DNA from: Gliomastix tumulicola
Lineage: Eukaryota; Ascomycota; Sordariomycetes; Hypocreales; Bionectriaceae
NCBI GenBank assembly: GCA_001599755.1
Contig: BCHX01000003.1
Coordinates: forward strand, 62,001-126,000
Length of the DNA stretch: 64,000 nucleotides
Reading direction: 5' to 3'
The translations under genes and the position numbers were made by a program. The notes beneath the pieces were generated by a model. It made no database searches, had not been told where the DNA came from, and worked only from the letters and a program-made list of their open reading frames with translations. Each line of letters begins with the position of its first letter. Position 1 is the stretch's first letter. Positions 1 through 10,480 of this stretch are shown in pieces.

Positions 1-288
1 CTCGTGGTATTTCATGCCTCGGTGGTGGTGTTCATAGTCGTCTGGATCTTGATGCTCAGCGTGTCCCGCGAGGACCGGAGCCGCCAGCAGAGCAGCGAGT
101 GTCGCGGCAAGGAGGACCTCCCCTCCCCCGGGCAGGGCCGTCGGCAACTTTTGGTAAGGCTGCTGCTGCCTCCGAAAGACTTCGGGTAGCCGACGCGTCG
201 AATAGGCTTGAGGAGCATTCGAGACATCTGCGTGGGGTAGAAGGACGGCCAGAGTTCCAGGGACGAGGAGCCTGAGAGGGCAGGACAT
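1..288 (-). CDS. Partial gene (5' end only): predicted single-pass membrane protein
   Basis: A reading frame starts at an ATG at 288 and stays open for 96 codons to the left edge, so the 3' part is missing. An in-frame TGA lies about 45 bases upstream, and this ATG is the only one before the edge that leaves a usable length. Residues 1-50 are basic and rich in Leu, Arg and Gln, with no acidic cluster, as in a mitochondrial presequence. A hydrophobic stretch at about residues 54-74 (EVLLAATLAALLAAPVLAG) follows, then a His/Asp-rich tail. Two other minus-strand frames are open over parts of this DNA, but both close inside the window. I do not recognise the family. A mitochondrial inner-membrane or secreted protein is inference only. 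Confidence 0.45.
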   Translation of the reverse strand, partial: MSCPLRLLVPGTLAVLLPHADVSNAPQAYSTRRLPEVFRRQQQPYQKLPTALPGGGEVLLAATLAALLAAPVLAGHAEHQDPDDYEHHHRGMKYHE

Positions 289-939
289 ATGCCAATATTC
301 CCCGGGCCAATGGCGACATCGCAGTCAAGCCAATGACGAGGGGCCACGGGAGAGGCGTCAGGCGCACTCGGGAGGTCCATGTTGTCTCAGACGATGGGCT
401 TGGGGGCGCGGAATGCCTGTCTCAGCAATGAAGGGGTTCGGGCCGGAATGCATTTTGGGTGGTGGTGGTGAAGAACTCGAGCGTGTGTCTGTGCGCGGCG
501 GCATAGTATCAAATAGATCGTTAATGAGTTTGCAATCCAATAGCAGGCCAAGTGTGTTGGTTGTGATTTGTTTGTGTGTGAGGGTGGAAGAAAACGCGGA
601 CAGCGACGTATTGAGGGAAGATGGTTTGCACGCCTACCTACCCTATATCATGGGTCAGGAGTTCTGAGCGGCCACTGTCAAGCGACTCGGATGCTCTAAG
701 GACTGCTTGACGAGTACAATGGTAATGATTAAGATAATTATTCAAGAATCTTGTAAATATTTTAGTTCCCATGAGATCTTCTTTCATTTATCGAAAGCCA
801 GGGGTAGTCTGATAAACCACTCTCAGGAACCAATAGAGCCTAAGGTATTCGCCGCAACCCTATCAACGTCCATCTCTCAAGCCACAACCAACCACCCTTA
901 CAAATACCATCGCACAGATACATCCTACAAACCCTCCTC
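289..939. other. Intergenic region, 650 bases
   Basis: It lies between the start of the left-edge gene and the end of the permease gene. The right part, from about 690, is AT-rich and probably holds the permease 3' UTR. The short open frames at 413-667 and 707-1060 show no recognisable protein pattern. I see nothing else. Confidence 0.5.
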
Positions 940-2511
940 TCAGCTACCTGAACTCACGCCCTCCAACGCCCCCAGCGGCCCCGTATACCCCTTCCTCGCC
1001 CCCGCAAACCACACAACGCCCACGAGGACCGTGAACCCGCCCCAGATCAGACTCGCATAGTTCATGCTCGCGGCGTCCGTCGGCAGCGCGAACGGAAAGC
1101 TGTAGATGACGCCCCAGACGAGCATGTACGCGCAGGCCACGCCGTTGACGACGAAGCCCAGCGGCTCAGGCATGCGGAAGAAGACGTCCCGCGTGGGGAT
1201 GCTGCGGCGGCGGGTGAGCAGGTGCGGGAGGAGGCAGGCGAGGTAGGAGGACGTGGAGAGGAGGATGAAGGAGCTGACGAAGGCGTTGAAGGCCGTTGTG
1301 CTGCCGACGTAGATGGCGCCTAGGACGGCGATGAGGACGGCCGAGACGAGCGTGGAGAGGACGGGGACGCGGGAGGACGGCGCCACGCGTGCGAGGTACC
1401 GTGGCAGAGGGGCGGCGCCGTCTCGCGCAAGAGCCCAGAGGGTACGACCGCAGGTGACGTGCAGGCCGACGACGCACAGCCCAATGCACACCATGATCAG
1501 CGAGAGCAGGCCCGCCGCGCCGGCCCCGGACCCCGTCGCCTGGCGGTAGATCTCGGCGATCGGGTACGGCGAGTCGGCGAGGGCGTCCGGGTCGCTGATG
1601 GCGTAGAGGATCGCGATCAGGTACGCGAGCCCTGTGACGAAGCCGATGGAGACCTGGCACGCGAGCGCGAGCGGCACGTTGCGCGAGGGATGCGGGATCT
1701 CCTCGGCGAGGTGCGTGACAGCATCGACGGCACCCACGCTGTACGCGCCGTTGAGCATGCCCGCCACGAAGACGAAGCCGTCCGGGTAGCCAATGTCGGC
1801 CGTCCAGTCCGTCCACACAAAGGACGAGGGCGCGTGGCCCAGCTGGCCGTCGAGCCCCGGCATGACGGTCACCACAACGACAGTCACAATGAAGAAGGCG
1901 ACGACGGCAAACACGCCAAACTTGTTCAGCGCGGGCATCGCCCCGTTGGCGAGACACGTCGCCGCGCACGCCAGCCCCGTCGTGATGACATACACGACAA
2001 ACACGTGCCACGGCTTGGCCTCGAAGACGCCGCCCGCGTGCGTGACGGCGTACATCTGCACGATGGTGTTGGAGAAGATGCTCGTCATGCTCGCCGCGCC
2101 GAGCACCCACGCCAGGTAGTTCCACCAGCCGGCGAAGAAGCCCACGGGCCGGCCCCAGCCGCTGCTGCCGGGCGTGACCGAGGCCCAGTGGTAGACGCCC
2201 GCGGACGAGGGCATGGCGCTCGCGAGCTCGGCGACGCTGAGCGCCACGCACCAGTAGAAGACGGAGACGGTGATGAACTCGTACAGGACGCCCGGTGGGC
2301 CGCCGTTGAAGATGGCGACGAGGATGGAGCCGCCGATGGCCGGCCAGACGTTGCCTACGACGAGGCCGATGCCTGCGAGGGAGAGCAGGTTGAAGTGGCG
2401 GCGCAGCTCCTGGGTGTGGCCCGAGGCGTTGATGGGGACGTCGACGGCCGAGGCGTCGTGCTCGTCGCGGGGACGAGACTCGCCATTGTCTGGTACTTTT
2501 ATTTCCTCCAT
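940..2511 (-). CDS. APC-superfamily permease, choline/GABA-type (HNM1-like)
   Basis: A single-exon gene of 523 codons. It encodes an amino acid/choline transporter of the fungal ACT family, expected in the plasma membrane and driven by proton symport. The N-terminus is hydrophilic (about 45 residues). The first helix carries LSLAGIGLVVGNVWPAIGGS, followed by PSSAGVYHW and an FFAGWWNYLAW segment, which are hallmarks of this family. About twelve hydrophobic segments follow, and the C-terminal tail is short. I chose the ATG at 2511 (MEEIKVPD). The frame extends upstream to 2637, but only through a GTG codon. Family members include choline, GABA and polyamine carriers, so the substrate is uncertain. 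It is convergent with nothing nearby. Its promoter faces the UGDH 3' end. Confidence 0.85.
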   Translation of the reverse strand: MEEIKVPDNGESRPRDEHDASAVDVPINASGHTQELRRHFNLLSLAGIGLVVGNVWPAIGGSILVAIFNGGPPGVLYEFITVSVFYWCVALSVAELASAMPSSAGVYHWASVTPGSSGWGRPVGFFAGWWNYLAWVLGAASMTSIFSNTIVQMYAVTHAGGVFEAKPWHVFVVYVITTGLACAATCLANGAMPALNKFGVFAVVAFFIVTVVVVTVMPGLDGQLGHAPSSFVWTDWTADIGYPDGFVFVAGMLNGAYSVGAVDAVTHLAEEIPHPSRNVPLALACQVSIGFVTGLAYLIAILYAISDPDALADSPYPIAEIYRQATGSGAGAAGLLSLIMVCIGLCVVGLHVTCGRTLWALARDGAAPLPRYLARVAPSSRVPVLSTLVSAVLIAVLGAIYVGSTTAFNAFVSSFILLSTSSYLACLLPHLLTRRRSIPTRDVFFRMPEPLGFVVNGVACAYMLVWGVIYSFPFALPTDAASMNYASLIWGGFTVLVGVVWFAGARKGYTGPLGALEGVSSGS

Positions 2512-3356
2512 GATACGAGAGTCCAATTCCTCACCGTAAAGGGGCCAGGCTTCAATGAGGACAGCAAGGTAAAGGGCGTGGGGAAGCGCATCATGATATA
2601 CCCCAACTCCATGTGTCTCATGCCTGATAGCCGACACACCTATTAATCATAATATCCCTTATCACCTGTAAGTCGAGTCAGTTATCAAGAGGGGAGAGGG
2701 GAGAGGCCATAGTGCGACGTTGATCCCAGACTGGCGAATCACAGCGTAACGACCGCCGGCTCTAGACCTCGACGGAGCAAGAGGCCCGTGTGGAGCAGCG
2801 TAGTAGTGCCGAGCTGAGGAGATAGGGGCCCAGGGGTTATCAGCCAGGCGAAATCGGGGATAGAGACAATGCATGCTGTGTCACCATCAGCCGCTGTGCC
2901 GTTGACGTACATCCCGCCGTCATCATCATCAGGGTCCTGCATGGGAACACGAGATTATCATAAGTTGCTTTGCGATTCGCAATTCTATATAGTAGTTGTG
3001 GTGTTGCAGCCTCCATCCAAGGTATCTACCTCCCTTCCCAAAGACAGCCCATCTCGCTTCGCTCACTCCATGACATCGTCACTCGTCTTGTCCCGTCCTC
3101 TTCGCAGCATCGCTCTCTTCGTTACTCTATCCGTAATTCAGAAACCTCATACCCCATCGCATATTAAAACAGTGTAGAGGAGAAGAATAATCGCCTAAAA
3201 TATGCCCTTCCCCCGGTGGTGAACAAAGCAACAATAACAAGTATAGATCTGTGACCCGCACGCGCGCGCGCCAAATCCAAACTGTCGCTTCCTCTTGTGC
3301 ACTCGAAATCTTTGCAGCTCGATCATGATGTGATGATGCTGCCCAGCCAGGACACC
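2512..3356. other. Intergenic region, 845 bases
   Basis: This is the promoter of the permease plus the 3' UTR of UGDH. It contains an alternating (CG)n tract near 3258-3269. The small open frames on both strands have no coding character I can support. Confidence 0.5.
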
Positions 3357-5354
3357 TTAGAAGCGGTGCTGGCGACCGACGCTCTCGACGCGCACGCCCA
3401 GCTTAACCATCTCACGCGAGTCAATGACACCCCTGCCGTCAAAGACCCAGCGCGGCTTGGCCATGGTGGCCGAGATCTTGACCCAGTCTATCCGCTCCTT
3501 GGCCTTGTACTCCTCGGCGCTGCCCATGCCCGTCGCGAAGCCCGTCTCCTTGCTCTGGCTGTGCTGGATGCAGTCCGGGCAGTCCTCGGGGCAGGAGGGC
3601 TCGACGTTGTACCGGTCGAGCGGGTCGTCGACCGAGCCGTCCTCCTGGACGAGGTACTTGTGCAGCGACAGGATCTCGTTCTCGGACGGCTGGGGCGCAG
3701 CAGCGAAGGGCCGCGGGTCGACCTTGGGGTTGGGCTTGCGGCCGATCATCTTGGGCGCAGGGCCGGACGGCGCGGGCGCGGGCGGGGGCGCGGGCTGGTT
3801 GCGGAACTCGTCGAACTCGGTGGCGATGACGACGGCCGTGCTGCCGTTGCAGGCGTCGTAGGCGTTGCCGTAGACCGAGATGTTGTGGCCCTCGGCCAGG
3901 GGGCCCAGCAGCGCCTTGATCTCCTCCTTGACCACGAGCGGGTTGCAGCACGGGTCGAAGACGGCGACCTCGCGCGGGCGCTCCTCGAGGAGCGTCTTGA
4001 TCATCTCCAGCGCGGGGGCCTCGCGCGTGTCCGAGGTGTTCTTCTTGAAGGCGAAGCCAAGGATGGTGACCTTCTTGCCGACGAGGGTGTTGTTCAGGCA
4101 CTTGATGATGCGGTTCGTGAAGCGGTCACGCGCGTACTCGTTCATCTTGACGACCTGGCGCCAGTACTCGCCGACCTCGGGGAGACCCATGGTGTCGGCA
4201 AGGTAGACCAGGTTCAGGACATCCTTCTTGAAGCAGCTGCCACCGAAACCAATACCGGCGACAAGGAACTTGTTGCCGATACGGGGGTCGACACCGACAG
4301 CCTTGGCGACCTCGTCGACATCGGCACCAGTCTGCTCGCAGACGGCGGAGATGGAGTTGATGCTCGAGATACGCTGGGCCAGCATCGAGTTGGCCACGAG
4401 CTTGGCCAGCTCCGAGGACCACACGTTGGTCGTCAGGATGCGGTCGCGGGGCACCCAGGCAGCGTAGACCTCGACAAGGGCCTGCGCAGCCTTCTTGCCG
4501 GAGGGCGTGGGCGCAGAGCCGATCAGGATGCGGTCGGGGTATAGAAGATCGTTGACGGCGGTACCGGCGGCCAGGAACTCGGGGTTGGACAGAATCTCGA
4601 AGTGGACACCAGGGCGGTGCATGGCGAGCTAAGTGGCGGTCAGACAGGAGCCAGGGGGAGAGCGGAACGGGGACCGACCGATAGCGGCCACTCACAGTAT
4701 CAGCCACAAGCTGGGCAGTGCGGCAGGGGACAGTGCTCTTCTCGACGATGATGGCACCCTCGCGAGCATACTGGGCAACAACACCCGTGACAGCCTCAAA
4801 GGCCGTCATGTCGGTGGCACTGCCAGCACCAACACCACGGTACTTGGTGGGCGTGTTGACGGCGACGAGGACAACGTCGGCCTCGCCGATGCTCTTGGCC
4901 ACGTCGGTGGTGAAGAACAGGTTCCCAGGCCTCGTGGGGACGTCGGTCTTGCCCTCGGAACCCGGCTCGTCGTCGAACGAGGCCGCGCGGCCTCCATCAC
5001 GGGCGATGCGGACAATGTCTCGCAGGCCGGGCTCGTAGATGGGGGGGTGCTTCGAGTTCCAGCGTCGGATACGGGTGACGTCGCGGTCGACGACCGTCAC
5101 CTTGATGTGGGGGTTCTGGAAAGCGACGACGGCAGCGGTAGGGCCACCTGGAGAGTCCTTGTTAGTCGTGATAGTCTCGGGGGCAGCAGAGTCGCGGGAG
5201 GGGGCGGTTTGTTTCACGTACCAACATAGCCGGCACCGACGCAGCAGATGTTCTTGACGACGACGTCGCCCAGGTGGCCATTGGCGTCCTTGCTCGAGCC
5301 GTTGAGCCCGAGACTCTTGATGGAGTCGGCGACAGCGTCGGGAATGGAAGCCAT
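3357..5354 (-). CDS. UDP-glucose 6-dehydrogenase with a large C-terminal-domain insertion
   Basis: It oxidises UDP-glucose to UDP-glucuronate with two NAD+ in the cytosol. Exons are 5222-5354, 4696-5147 and 3357-4628, giving 618 residues. Both introns (74 and 67 bases) have GT-AG ends and restore the frame. Visible signatures are the NAD-binding GAGYVGGPTAAVVA (from residue 40), IVEKSTVP, NPEFLAAGTAVNDLLYPDR, the catalytic loop GFGGSCFKKD (Cys about 327), and KKNTSDTREAPA. Usual eukaryotic enzymes are about 460-500 residues. Here about 100 extra residues (about 473-573; 3494-3797) split the last domain between TEFDEFRN and DWVKISATM. The insert is Pro/Ala-rich and then holds a CPEDCPDC cluster. 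The 5' end faces the GT4 gene across 3.4 kb. The family assignment is very firm. The role of the insert is unknown. Confidence 0.93.
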
Positions 5355-7693
5355 GGCGAACGAAATTTCAATGTCACAACTGAGACAGAGGAACGTGTGC
5401 GGACGATCAGCGGGGGTGGGAAGTGCGGTTTCGCTGGAGCGCAAAGAGGCGGTCTGTAGGGACTGGACGAAGGTGGTTTAAAAGGATGTAACTCGCAGCA
5501 CACACGCGAACAAATACAATGCAGAAAGCTGCCAAAGGGACGAGGCGGTGGACAGTATAGAAGAGGGCGTACGGGCTCGTCACAAGGACAAGAGAAGGGG
5601 AGGAGGAGGAGAAGGGGGTAAAAAATTCCACGGCATGGGACGAGGGTCGCTGACAATTCGACGGGCAGGCAAGGCTGCTGCCGGGGTCCCTACTTTTTTT
5701 TTCCTTGCCAGCCAAGGGAAAAGGGGCGCTTGCAGTTGGAGTCGAGCCAAGACCCTTTAGAGTGATGCTGCAAGGCACACGGTGACATGTGGTGCCACCG
5801 ACTCTCGCATGCGAACGCGCGTACCGACGACCTTGTGCCCCTGTACGAGGTGGTGGTGTCAGTGGGATTAGTGCATATTAGGCTATTCGCCCACCGGATT
5901 AGGGTGGTGGAGCCAAGCCTGGAGGGTGGTGCAAGCCTCTGAAATGTTGCTGAGAGTTGCTGCTGTTGTTGCAGCGAAGGCCGCACGCTGAAGGCGGTGA
6001 GAGTTTCCAGGGTTGGCTGAGGGCTGATAAGGGACTGGAGGCTTGGTTCAGCGACTGACCACCGTCACACCCGGAACAAGACGCCCTCTGAGGTCAGTAG
6101 CTCTCTCGATGTTGAGAACCCCTCGTCGAGTGATCGACAGTCATCCAATCTTCCGTCTTCCTCCTGAGTGGCGGCGATGCATGATACGAACACCAGCACC
6201 GTATCGCCTTCCTCGTGTTCAGCCGCTCAATGCATGCCTACTGTTACCCTACAGAACCACCCCTACCCCCTAAACGTTACCTTATCCATACCAAGACGCA
6301 GGCGACCCAACTCGTCATGCTTCCCGCCAACCTCGAGCCCGCACGTACGTAGTGCTTATCTTCTGCAGCCCAGCAGTGGGAACACACTTGACCGACATCT
6401 TCAGCTGGCATCTGCGCGTGATGCCAGCCTCGCTGGACATACATACATACTGCACCGTACCTACGGAGGGACGGAGCACCCACGGGAGCATTGACGAGTT
6501 ATGGGACGAAATACATATTTTTAGTGGTCGATCCAGCCTTGTAGCGATGCGAAGCTGCACGACGGGGGGATAGTCGGGGTTAGTGGTCCATGTGGCATTG
6601 GAGGCAAGGGTTCGACGTGATGCTTGTCCTCAGAGCAAGGGTTTGAAATTGTTCGTGATTTGAAATGGAGGCTCGTGGCGTGATTGCTGATCAGGACTGG
6701 AATCAGATGCTTGGCTGTCTGTGCAGGTTGAAGATACGAGAACGAGTCTGCACCAGCACTGTGAGACTGCCATTCTTGCCCGTCTACGAGTAGCTCGAGA
6801 TACGGCGCGCGGTGCGGCTGCAAAATGCGGCTATAACACCATCACCGACGGCCTGCCGGATTCACCCGCCGCATGCAACGGCAAACGATTCCATTTCAGC
6901 GAGCCTGGGAACAGGAGACGGAACGAGATTGACTTCCATCGGTGATTCCTTGGCTGGAATGCTAAAGTAAATTGGCCGGAGATTAGCTGGTGGGTAAGTA
7001 TATTCCTGCTTGTTCCTGGTTGAGGGTGTGGCAGTCGGTTTGTTATCAACAGCCGCGTTGGGATTGGCAACAGTCACCAAAACTCACTCTCAGCTGTGGC
7101 GCAGATGACTGTGCAGATGTGGCTGGTGATGGGGCTTGACTCTAGCTGGAGATGTTAATGCTCGATTCGTGCAGGGCCCCACTCCTGTCAGCCTCCCACC
7201 TTCGGCTGGATAGAGGCACTTCCGCTCTGCCATCTCCGTCATCCTCAGAGAGTACGACTAACTGGACCACCAATGTGACATCCGGCAACGGTCGCCAGAG
7301 GCAGCTGATTCCAACGTCCCAACGCCCACACAGCCCGCTGCAGACGGCAAATTTCGCACCCACAACCCTGGGTGGCTGGACCCCGTGACAACTCCCGGAA
7401 GCCCGCCTCTCGCATCTGACTGGCTTTTGCGTCGCCTCGTGCCGGAAAAGTCGAGCGTCAGAAAACCCACCGGACCCGGACGAGGGCATCACCATGGCCA
7501 GACGCGGCGTTCTCAGTGGCTCGGGACACGGGCGTCAACCCCCTTAACGAGGTATAAAGAGTTGGGGAGGAGGGGAGGGGGGGAGCCCAGAGGCGTGCGG
7601 CCCGGACGACTTATCGATTGGCTAGACGGCGCAATGTGGTTGGTTCGCGGCCTCTGATTGGTCCGATGGATGCATCTCAGATAATCGCCATTC

Positions 7694-7828
7694 CTACCTT
7701 GGGCCTGTCCTGTCGGTACCAGAAACGCAGCTTTGCCCTTTGGAAGCACATCCCGCATTGTTCGTACATTGGGCGCATCTGCAATCTGCACCCCGAGCAC
7801 ACACCACTTCGCCCGCTTTCAAATCCAT
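7694..7828 (-). CDS. Possible 44-residue Cys-rich peptide (doubtful)
   Basis: An ATG at 7828 opens a 44-residue frame ending at TAG 7694. It has six cysteines in 24 residues, including CRCAQC, spaced somewhat like small fungal metallothioneins. The frame remains open far upstream without an ATG signal, and overlapping frames are open as well, so it may be fortuitous. No intron or clear promoter was seen. It lies in the GT4 upstream region on the opposite strand. Confidence 0.15.
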   Translation of the reverse strand: MDLKAGEVVCARGADCRCAQCTNNAGCASKGQSCVSGTDRTGPR

Positions 7829-8225
7829 TAGAGCCTCCTTTGTAACCGAGCCCGCCCTCCGACAGAGCGAAGGTATTGTTTGCCTCGGGAGGTGAGGGTG
7901 TGCAACCAAGCGAGACGAGACAAGCTGAGTCTGTGCCCACTCAGCCGACTTGAGGCGAGGTAAGGTAGACCGATAGACATATGTACTTCTGCCTCCGCGA
8001 CGAATCCCATGACCCTTCGATCCGGATTCTGGATCCCATGCCTGCACCTGGGCCTCCCACGCACACACAGACATTCCCTTCCCGGGCGTGACGATCCCCC
8101 TCCCCCCACCACCCAACCCGACCCAGTTCCTACTATCACCCGTTCTCTTCTCAGCGAACAAGAGCAGGCCGTGGGTTGCACATGGCTCTTTCTCGTCATC
8201 GAGGCTTTCGCCACCAACGAGCCTA

Positions 8226-8253
8226 GCCTGCCTGCCTGCCTGCCTGCTTGCCT
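8226..8253. repeat. (GCCT)n microsatellite
   Basis: Seven tetranucleotide units of GCCT with one interruption (GCTT), in the leader/promoter side of the GT4 gene. Confidence 0.9.
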
Positions 8254-8764
8254 GTCTAAGCACAGTCAGGTCAGTGTTCAAGCACCACCCCCCTCCCCAA
8301 CCCGGGCGTGTACCTGGGTTGTTTTCGTGTGTTTTCTTTCCCCGCCCTCCGTCGTTTTTTGACTCCGGGACTTTGTGTCTCGTCTGAATCAACATGAACC
8401 GCTTGCCCGTGCACGTGGCTCCTGCCTTTGTTCTCATGCACTCTCTCGCCTGTCCCTGCATGGGCAGCAGGATTCGGGTATGAAATAGGGACGATGGAAG
8501 CAGATCCGGACGGTACTTTCTCTCCTCTCTTTCCTCTTGGCCTGTACTTCTTGCCTCTTTCCCTTGTTTTAATTCTCCCGTCTCCCACCATCATGAGTGG
8601 ACGCTGCCTTGCCTCTTCTACACTCCGCCCTATATCTCCTGTATAACCTCAGCCCCATCGTCTGCCTCTCTGCCTGGCTCAACAGCATCGCCAACTGCCT
8701 CACTTTTTCATCTAGATACACACATCACCTGGAGACACAGCAGACCACCAGAACCACCACCAAC

Positions 8765-10480
8765 ATGTCTGTCGCAACGACACCGGGGCCTATACCCGGC
8801 TCCTATCCCGAGCATGACCTGGGCGCGTTCCCGTCAGCCCTCAAGGGCAAGCGCATCCTGCTGTGCACCGAGTCCTTTGGCCCCGTCAACGGCGTGAGCC
8901 GCACGACGCTCATGCTCGTCAACCACCTCCGCGCCAACGGCGTCCAGGTCGCCGTCGTCGCGCCGCACAACCACACCCAGCACAACACCTTCACGCCGCC
9001 GCCATCCCCTTCGCTCTCCCCGAGCGCAGGCCCCAGCAACAACGACGACGACGGCGCTCTTCTGGGCGACGAGCTGCGCCAGCCCGAGGTGCGCGTCACG
9101 GGCTACCCCTTGCCCTTCAACCCGGAGCTCTCCATCGTCTACCCCGTGCGCAACTCGACGCTCTACGCGCGCACCTTTGGCAGCGACGCGCCCCCGGACC
9201 TCATCTACCTGGCCTCGCCCGCGAGCCTCGGCTTCCAGGTGATGCTGCAGCTGCGCCAGCAGCCGCGCGAGAAGCAGATCCCCATCATCTGCAACTTCCA
9301 GACCGACCTCGCGGGCTACTGCTCCATCCTGTTCCCCGCGCCGCTCAGCGACTTCGCCGTCTTCGCGTTTGCCGCCGTGCAGAGCTACCTCTTCCGCCAC
9401 GCGTCGGTCCGCACCATCTTCTACCCGTCGCAGTTCGTGCGGCGCTATCTCGCGGGCCAGAAGGTGCAGCAGGACAAGATGGAGCTGCTGACCCGCGGCG
9501 TCAACACGGACATGTTCCGGCCGTCGCGGCGCAACGAGGAGCTGCGCAAGGAGCTCGCGCCCAACGGGGAGATCATCCTGACCACGGTGTCGCGCATCGC
9601 GGGCGAGAAGGGCTTCGACTTCCTGGCGAAAGTGGCCTCGGAGCTTGACGCCCGCGGTCTAGCCTACAAGCTCGTCATCGTCGGCGGCAACCGCAACGCC
9701 GACGTCGAGAAGGAGGTGCACGAGATGTTCGACGCGCGGCTGCGCAGCTCCGGCAAGGTCGTCTTCACGGGCTTCAAGACGGGCGAGGACCTGGCCGAGG
9801 CGTACGCCAGCGCCGACGTGTTCCTGCACTGCTCCGTCACCGAGACCTTTGGGCTCGTCGTGCTCGAGAGCATGAGCAGCGGCGTGCCCGTCGTGGCGCG
9901 CGACGAGGGTGGCCCTTCGGATATTGTGCAGCACGGCGAGACGGGGTTCCTGACGCCGCCGGACGACCTGGACGCGTTTGTCAGCAAGACCATCTGGCTC
10001 GCCAAGGACGCCGCGCTCAGGGGCAAGACGGGCACTGCTGCACGTGCGGCCGCCTGTGAGGCGACGTGGGAGAAGATCAACAACAAGGTCGCCTGGCGGA
10101 TGGCCGATACGATTGCTGCGCGAGAGCTGGAGAAGGCCGGCGCCAAGACGGACTCGAACGGCTCCTCCTCCTCCTCCTCCTCTTCGTCGACGGACGCCTC
10201 TACGTCCAGCTTCTCTCTCTCAAACACGTCGGGCGGCAGCGGCCTCTCCGCCCAGCAGCTCGTGCCCGTGTACGGCTGGCTGATGATGAGCGATGCTGTG
10301 CGTGCCGAGCTGGCCAGACGCATCGTCGACGCCCGGCTGGTTGGTGGCCTTGGCGTGATCCTGAGCTTCTGGGCCGTCACGGGGCTCTACATGGTCTTCA
10401 CTGAGTGCGTCCTCTGGGCCAAGGGTAGAGGGAAGTGGGTGTGGGGTGGAAGCAACAACAGCAGCGTCAAGAGTGACTGA
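8765..10480 (+). CDS. GT4 family glycosyltransferase (SQD2/MgtA-like), membrane-associated
   Basis: A single exon of 571 residues. The ATG at 8765 sits in a good context (CAACATG). The open frame extends upstream to 8597 but that part looks like leader. The N-terminal Rossmann domain begins RILLCTESFGPVNGVSRTT, typical of GT4 retaining enzymes that bind nucleotide sugars. The C-terminal domain shows VSRIAGEKGFDF, the EX7E motif ETFGLVVLE (Glu 360 and 368) and SGVPVVARDEGGPSDIV. A Ser/Asp-rich insertion of about 30 residues lies near residues 75-110. A Ser-run linker (about 463-485) precedes a hydrophobic segment, GGLGVILSFWAVTGLYMVFT, near the C-terminus that could anchor it to a membrane. 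The closest known groups are plant sulfoquinovosyl/glucuronosyl-diacylglycerol synthase SQD2 and bacterial mannosyltransferases. Sugar and acceptor are unproven. Confidence 0.85.
   Translation: MSVATTPGPIPGSYPEHDLGAFPSALKGKRILLCTESFGPVNGVSRTTLMLVNHLRANGVQVAVVAPHNHTQHNTFTPPPSPSLSPSAGPSNNDDDGALLGDELRQPEVRVTGYPLPFNPELSIVYPVRNSTLYARTFGSDAPPDLIYLASPASLGFQVMLQLRQQPREKQIPIICNFQTDLAGYCSILFPAPLSDFAVFAFAAVQSYLFRHASVRTIFYPSQFVRRYLAGQKVQQDKMELLTRGVNTDMFRPSRRNEELRKELAPNGEIILTTVSRIAGEKGFDFLAKVASELDARGLAYKLVIVGGNRNADVEKEVHEMFDARLRSSGKVVFTGFKTGEDLAEAYASADVFLHCSVTETFGLVVLESMSSGVPVVARDEGGPSDIVQHGETGFLTPPDDLDAFVSKTIWLAKDAALRGKTGTAARAAACEATWEKINNKVAWRMADTIAARELEKAGAKTDSNGSSSSSSSSSTDASTSSFSLSNTSGGSGLSAQQLVPVYGWLMMSDAVRAELARRIVDARLVGGLGVILSFWAVTGLYMVFTECVLWAKGRGKWVWGGSNNSSVKSD

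Larger units (their letters stand above)
5355..8764. other. Long divergent intergenic region between UGDH and the GT4 gene
   Basis: At 3.4 kb this is one of the largest gaps in the window. Near UGDH it is purine/pyrimidine-skewed. From about 8080 to 8700 it is pyrimidine-rich on the plus strand, as in 5' leaders of highly expressed fungal genes. It contains a (GCCT)n microsatellite and a small Cys-rich open frame, both listed separately. Other short frames between 5.5 and 8.5 kb overlap each other on both strands and look fortuitous. A non-coding RNA cannot be excluded. Confidence 0.5.

Noticed and set aside
1459..2646. 395-codon plus-strand frame
   Set aside because: It is antisense to the APC permease and repetitive in Arg, Asp and Gly.
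3297..4544. 415-codon plus-strand frame
   Set aside because: It is the antisense of UDP-glucose dehydrogenase exon 3. Its text is repetitive Leu/Asp/Gly typical of GC-rich mirror frames.
8088..8594. Several long frames on both strands before the GT4 gene
   Set aside because: They overlap each other and are Pro/Ser- or Gly/Arg-rich as expected from CT-rich leader sequence. No splice model joins them to the GT4 frame.
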